From assembly GCA_016716565.1 (NCBI GenBank), contig JADJWC010000002.1:558001-622000 (forward strand): DNA of 64,000 nt, read 5' to 3'. This DNA comes from a bacterium. Its GTDB lineage: Bacteria > Bacteroidota > Ignavibacteria > Ignavibacteriales > Ignavibacteriaceae. Position 1 is the stretch's first letter; every line of letters starts with the position of its first letter. Made by a program: the position numbers and the translations under genes. The notes beneath the pieces were generated by a model. That model was given only the letters and a program-made list of their open reading frames with translations. It was not told the DNA's origin and searched no databases. Shown here one piece after another: positions 62,224 to 64,000 of the stretch.

Positions 62224-64000
62224 TTAATCTCCTTTACTCAACATTTTATTCAGAGTTTTTCCGAGTATCTCAAGATCAAGCCAGATATTCTGGTTCTTCA
62301 CATAGTAAAAATCGAGTTTTTCAGAATCTGTAAATGTGCCCTCGTCAATATACCACAAACCTGTTAAACCTGCTTTCCCTAAATTCATACTTTCAACAAG
62401 AACAGATTTTTTGGGTCCGACTAAACTACATTTCCCAGAAATAACCTGTGGAACCGACAGTACAAATGTTCTCAAATCTGTTTTTTTCTCAGATAACTTC
62501 GATAGTAAGAATACAAATGGATAAAGAGTGAATAAAACCGCAAATGAAATAACATAATCGAATACAACTTTTAGTGTCTGCACCGTTGGATTTGAAATAT
62601 TGTAGTTGACTTCCACAAGCGGAATATCATCAAGCATTGAAACTGAACCTTTTCCGACTACAAAGTTCATATCGGAACCGACAATTTTGAAATCGACATT
62701 GTGGTCTTTACTGGCTGATACTATCGACATCATGTCGGAATAAGAAATTTCTTCAGATGAAAAAATAACCTCATTAATTTTCTTTTCAGAAAAAACATTT
62801 TTGATGTTACCTATGCTTCCAACAATTCTAAACTCACTAACTTCCTGTCCAATATCGGAATGCGTTTTGCCAATAAGTCCGATAAAACTATGCAATTCTG
62901 CTTTTTGAGATTTTATTTTTTTAGCGATCTCTACTGCCTCATCATCAGTTCCAACGATTACGGTTCTTCTGTTCAAGGCACCATCGAGCTTTATCCCGAT
63001 TTTAAAAAATAATTTAAGAAAGATGCGATAGAGAGTTGTTCCAAATAGGAGCAGAATAAATGTTATAAGAACAACCGCACGGCTGAATGCATATTGTTTG
63101 AAGAAAAATGTTGCTGATGTAATGATTAAAAAACTTATCAACATCGCTCCAAAATTTCTTAAGACTGAAACTTCATCTTTTTTATAAACACCCGAAAGTA
63201 CAGCTACCAACATGTAGATTAGTGCCGGGAATGTGTAAACTATCCAGTAAGCTCCGGGATCAAAACCAACCCACTCGGTTACATTCTTATAAAATTTTTC
63301 AGCAGCAAAAAGTGAGATATTAAACAGAACGAAATCTGCAAGTGCAGAATAAAGAGACAGCTTTCTTTTTCCTAAAAATGCAAACAGCTTCCTGAAACCA
63401 ATTGCGGAGCGAAGAATAATTTCTACCAGCGGAAAACTGGAAAGATGTTTTTTAACAAATAGGTGCATCGCATCGTAAAATAGTTTTGTTTCATCAAGAT
63501 TACTTCGTTTAGTGCTCTCACCTTTATAATGTATTACCTGTGTTGAATGAACATAAAAAACTTTGTGCCCGGCTTTTTGAACACGGTAGCATAAATCGAG
63601 ATCTTCTCCATACATAAAAAACTTTTCGTCAAACCCGCCGACAGTATTGTAAATAGCTTTTCTCATCATCATAAATGAACCGGAGAGTGCATCAACCTCG
63701 TAAGTTTGATTTTCATCAAGATAAGTGAGATTGTAACGGGCAAATATTCTGCTTTTTGGAAAGAGATTGCTTAAACCTGTTACTTTTGTGAATGAAGTCC
63801 ACGGACCGGGGAAACTTCTTCTGCAAGCAAGTTGAAGTGTTCCATCTGAATTCAGAATCTTGCAGCCGGCTAATCCGCATTGAGGATGTTCTTCAAAGAA
63901 TGAAATCATTTTATCAAAAATGTCTTCGCTTACAATACAATCCGGGTTGATAAAAAGAATGTACTTTCCTTTTGCGATTGTTAGTCCCTGGTTATTTGCA
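62224..64000 (-). CDS. GT2 glycosyltransferase fused to a degenerate sugar-transferase (N-terminus cut by window end)
   Basis: The N-terminus is outside the window, but the frame is open to position 64000, reading [20 protein letters not shown], a GT2 core. [20 protein letters not shown] is the GT2 second half. Four membrane helices follow (for example [18 protein letters not shown]), then a Rossmann-like part ([20 protein letters not shown]) and a fifth helix. The sugar-transferase C-terminal motif follows: [30 protein letters not shown] and [20 protein letters not shown]. The usual acidic dyad segment (LRKTSLDELPQL type) is absent, so that half is likely non-catalytic. Part of envelope polysaccharide synthesis. 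Confidence 0.85.
   Translation of the reverse strand, partial: ANNQGLTIAKGKYILFINPDCIVSEDIFDKMISFFEEHPQCGLAGCKILNSDGTLQLACRRSFPGPWTSFTKVTGLSNLFPKSRIFARYNLTYLDENQTYEVDALSGSFMMMRKAIYNTVGGFDEKFFMYGEDLDLCYRVQKAGHKVFYVHSTQVIHYKGESTKRSNLDETKLFYDAMHLFVKKHLSSFPLVEIILRSAIGFRKLFAFLGKRKLSLYSALADFVLFNISLFAAEKFYKNVTEWVGFDPGAYWIVYTFPALIYMLVAVLSGVYKKDEVSVLRNFGAMLISFLIITSATFFFKQYAFSRAVVLITFILLLFGTTLYRIFLKLFFKIGIKLDGALNRRTVIVGTDDEAVEIAKKIKSQKAELHSFIGLIGKTHSDIGQEVSEFRIVGSIGNIKNVFSEKKINEVIFSSEEISYSDMMSIVSASKDHNVDFKIVGSDMNFVVGKGSVSMLDDIPLVEVNYNISNPTVQTLKVVFDYVISFAVLFTLYPFVFLLSKLSEKKTDLRTFVLSVPQVISGKCSLVGPKKSVLVESMNLGKAGLTGLWYIDEGTFTDSEKLDFYYVKNQNIWLDLEILGKTLNKMLSKGD

Overview
The window looks like a chromosomal segment of an AT-rich, Gram-negative bacterium of the Bacteroidota/Ignavibacteria branch. 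Four things point there. Several secreted proteins end in the type IX secretion (T9SS) type-A sorting domain, recognisable by NYPNPFNPST near its start and a short Lys-rich tail. A PorV/PorQ-family protein and a GWxTD-domain protein are present. Lipid A and LPS genes (LpxL-type acyltransferase, GT9, an LptF/LptG pair) show an outer membrane. The F1Fo ATP synthase operon lacks atpD and atpC, a split known from the Bacteroidota/Chlorobi lineage. Class level (Ignavibacteria) is an inference from protein style. Most of the window is housekeeping sequence.

Layout. 1-3.1 kb: accC (cut by the window edge), accB, efp and a membrane TPR protein. 3.2-6.5 kb: tRNA-Arg(CCG), a PHP phosphoesterase, a small protein, dapF, and a TM2/DUF2752 pair. 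6.6-7.0 kb: tmRNA (ssrA) with its own tag reading frame. 7.1-11.4 kb: cobalamin adenosyltransferase, YgfZ-like protein, M20 dipeptidase and an exported propeller-like protein. 11.5-14 kb (+): two LptF/LptG permeases. 14-18.2 kb is the accessory part: a broken T9SS sorting-domain remnant, a BRO-family gene and two T9SS cargo genes whose sorting domains each carry an in-frame palindromic insert. 18.3-26.4 kb (mostly +): CNNM/CorC protein, adenosine deaminase, urocanate hydratase, a small exported protein built of VESFPD repeats between palindromic repeats, and a phosphoglycerate dehydrogenase.

26.4-40 kb (-): a frame-broken MqnA-like gene; the ribosome/SRP cluster ffh-rpsP-khpA-rimM-trmD-rplS; the ATP synthase cluster atpZ-atpI-atpB-E-F-H-A-G; bactofilin plus M23 peptidase; tsaC, GT9 and an LpxL-like acyltransferase. 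40-51.3 kb (-): a cell-surface block with a TonB-dependent receptor, a giant exported protein, PorV, GWxTD protein and a sialidase-like T9SS cargo. 51.5-64 kb (-): serA, trxA, a FabL-like enoyl-ACP reductase candidate, dnaE, dut, a polysaccharide flippase, nadC, a thioesterase, accA, and a glycosyltransferase fused to a degenerate sugar-transferase, cut by the window end.

How it fits together: accA, accB and accC and the enoyl reductase serve fatty acid synthesis; lptF/G, GT9, LpxL, flippase and the GT2 fusion build the envelope; the TonB receptor, PorV and sorting-domain proteins form a surface layer. No CRISPR array, integrase, transposase or obvious defence island was seen. The most unusual material is the interplay of short palindromic repeats with coding sequence (inside two sorting domains, and supplying a ribosome binding site and start codon), the VESFPD repeat protein, the GT2-sugar-transferase fusion lacking its usual acidic dyad, and a recurrent 14-base gene overlap.
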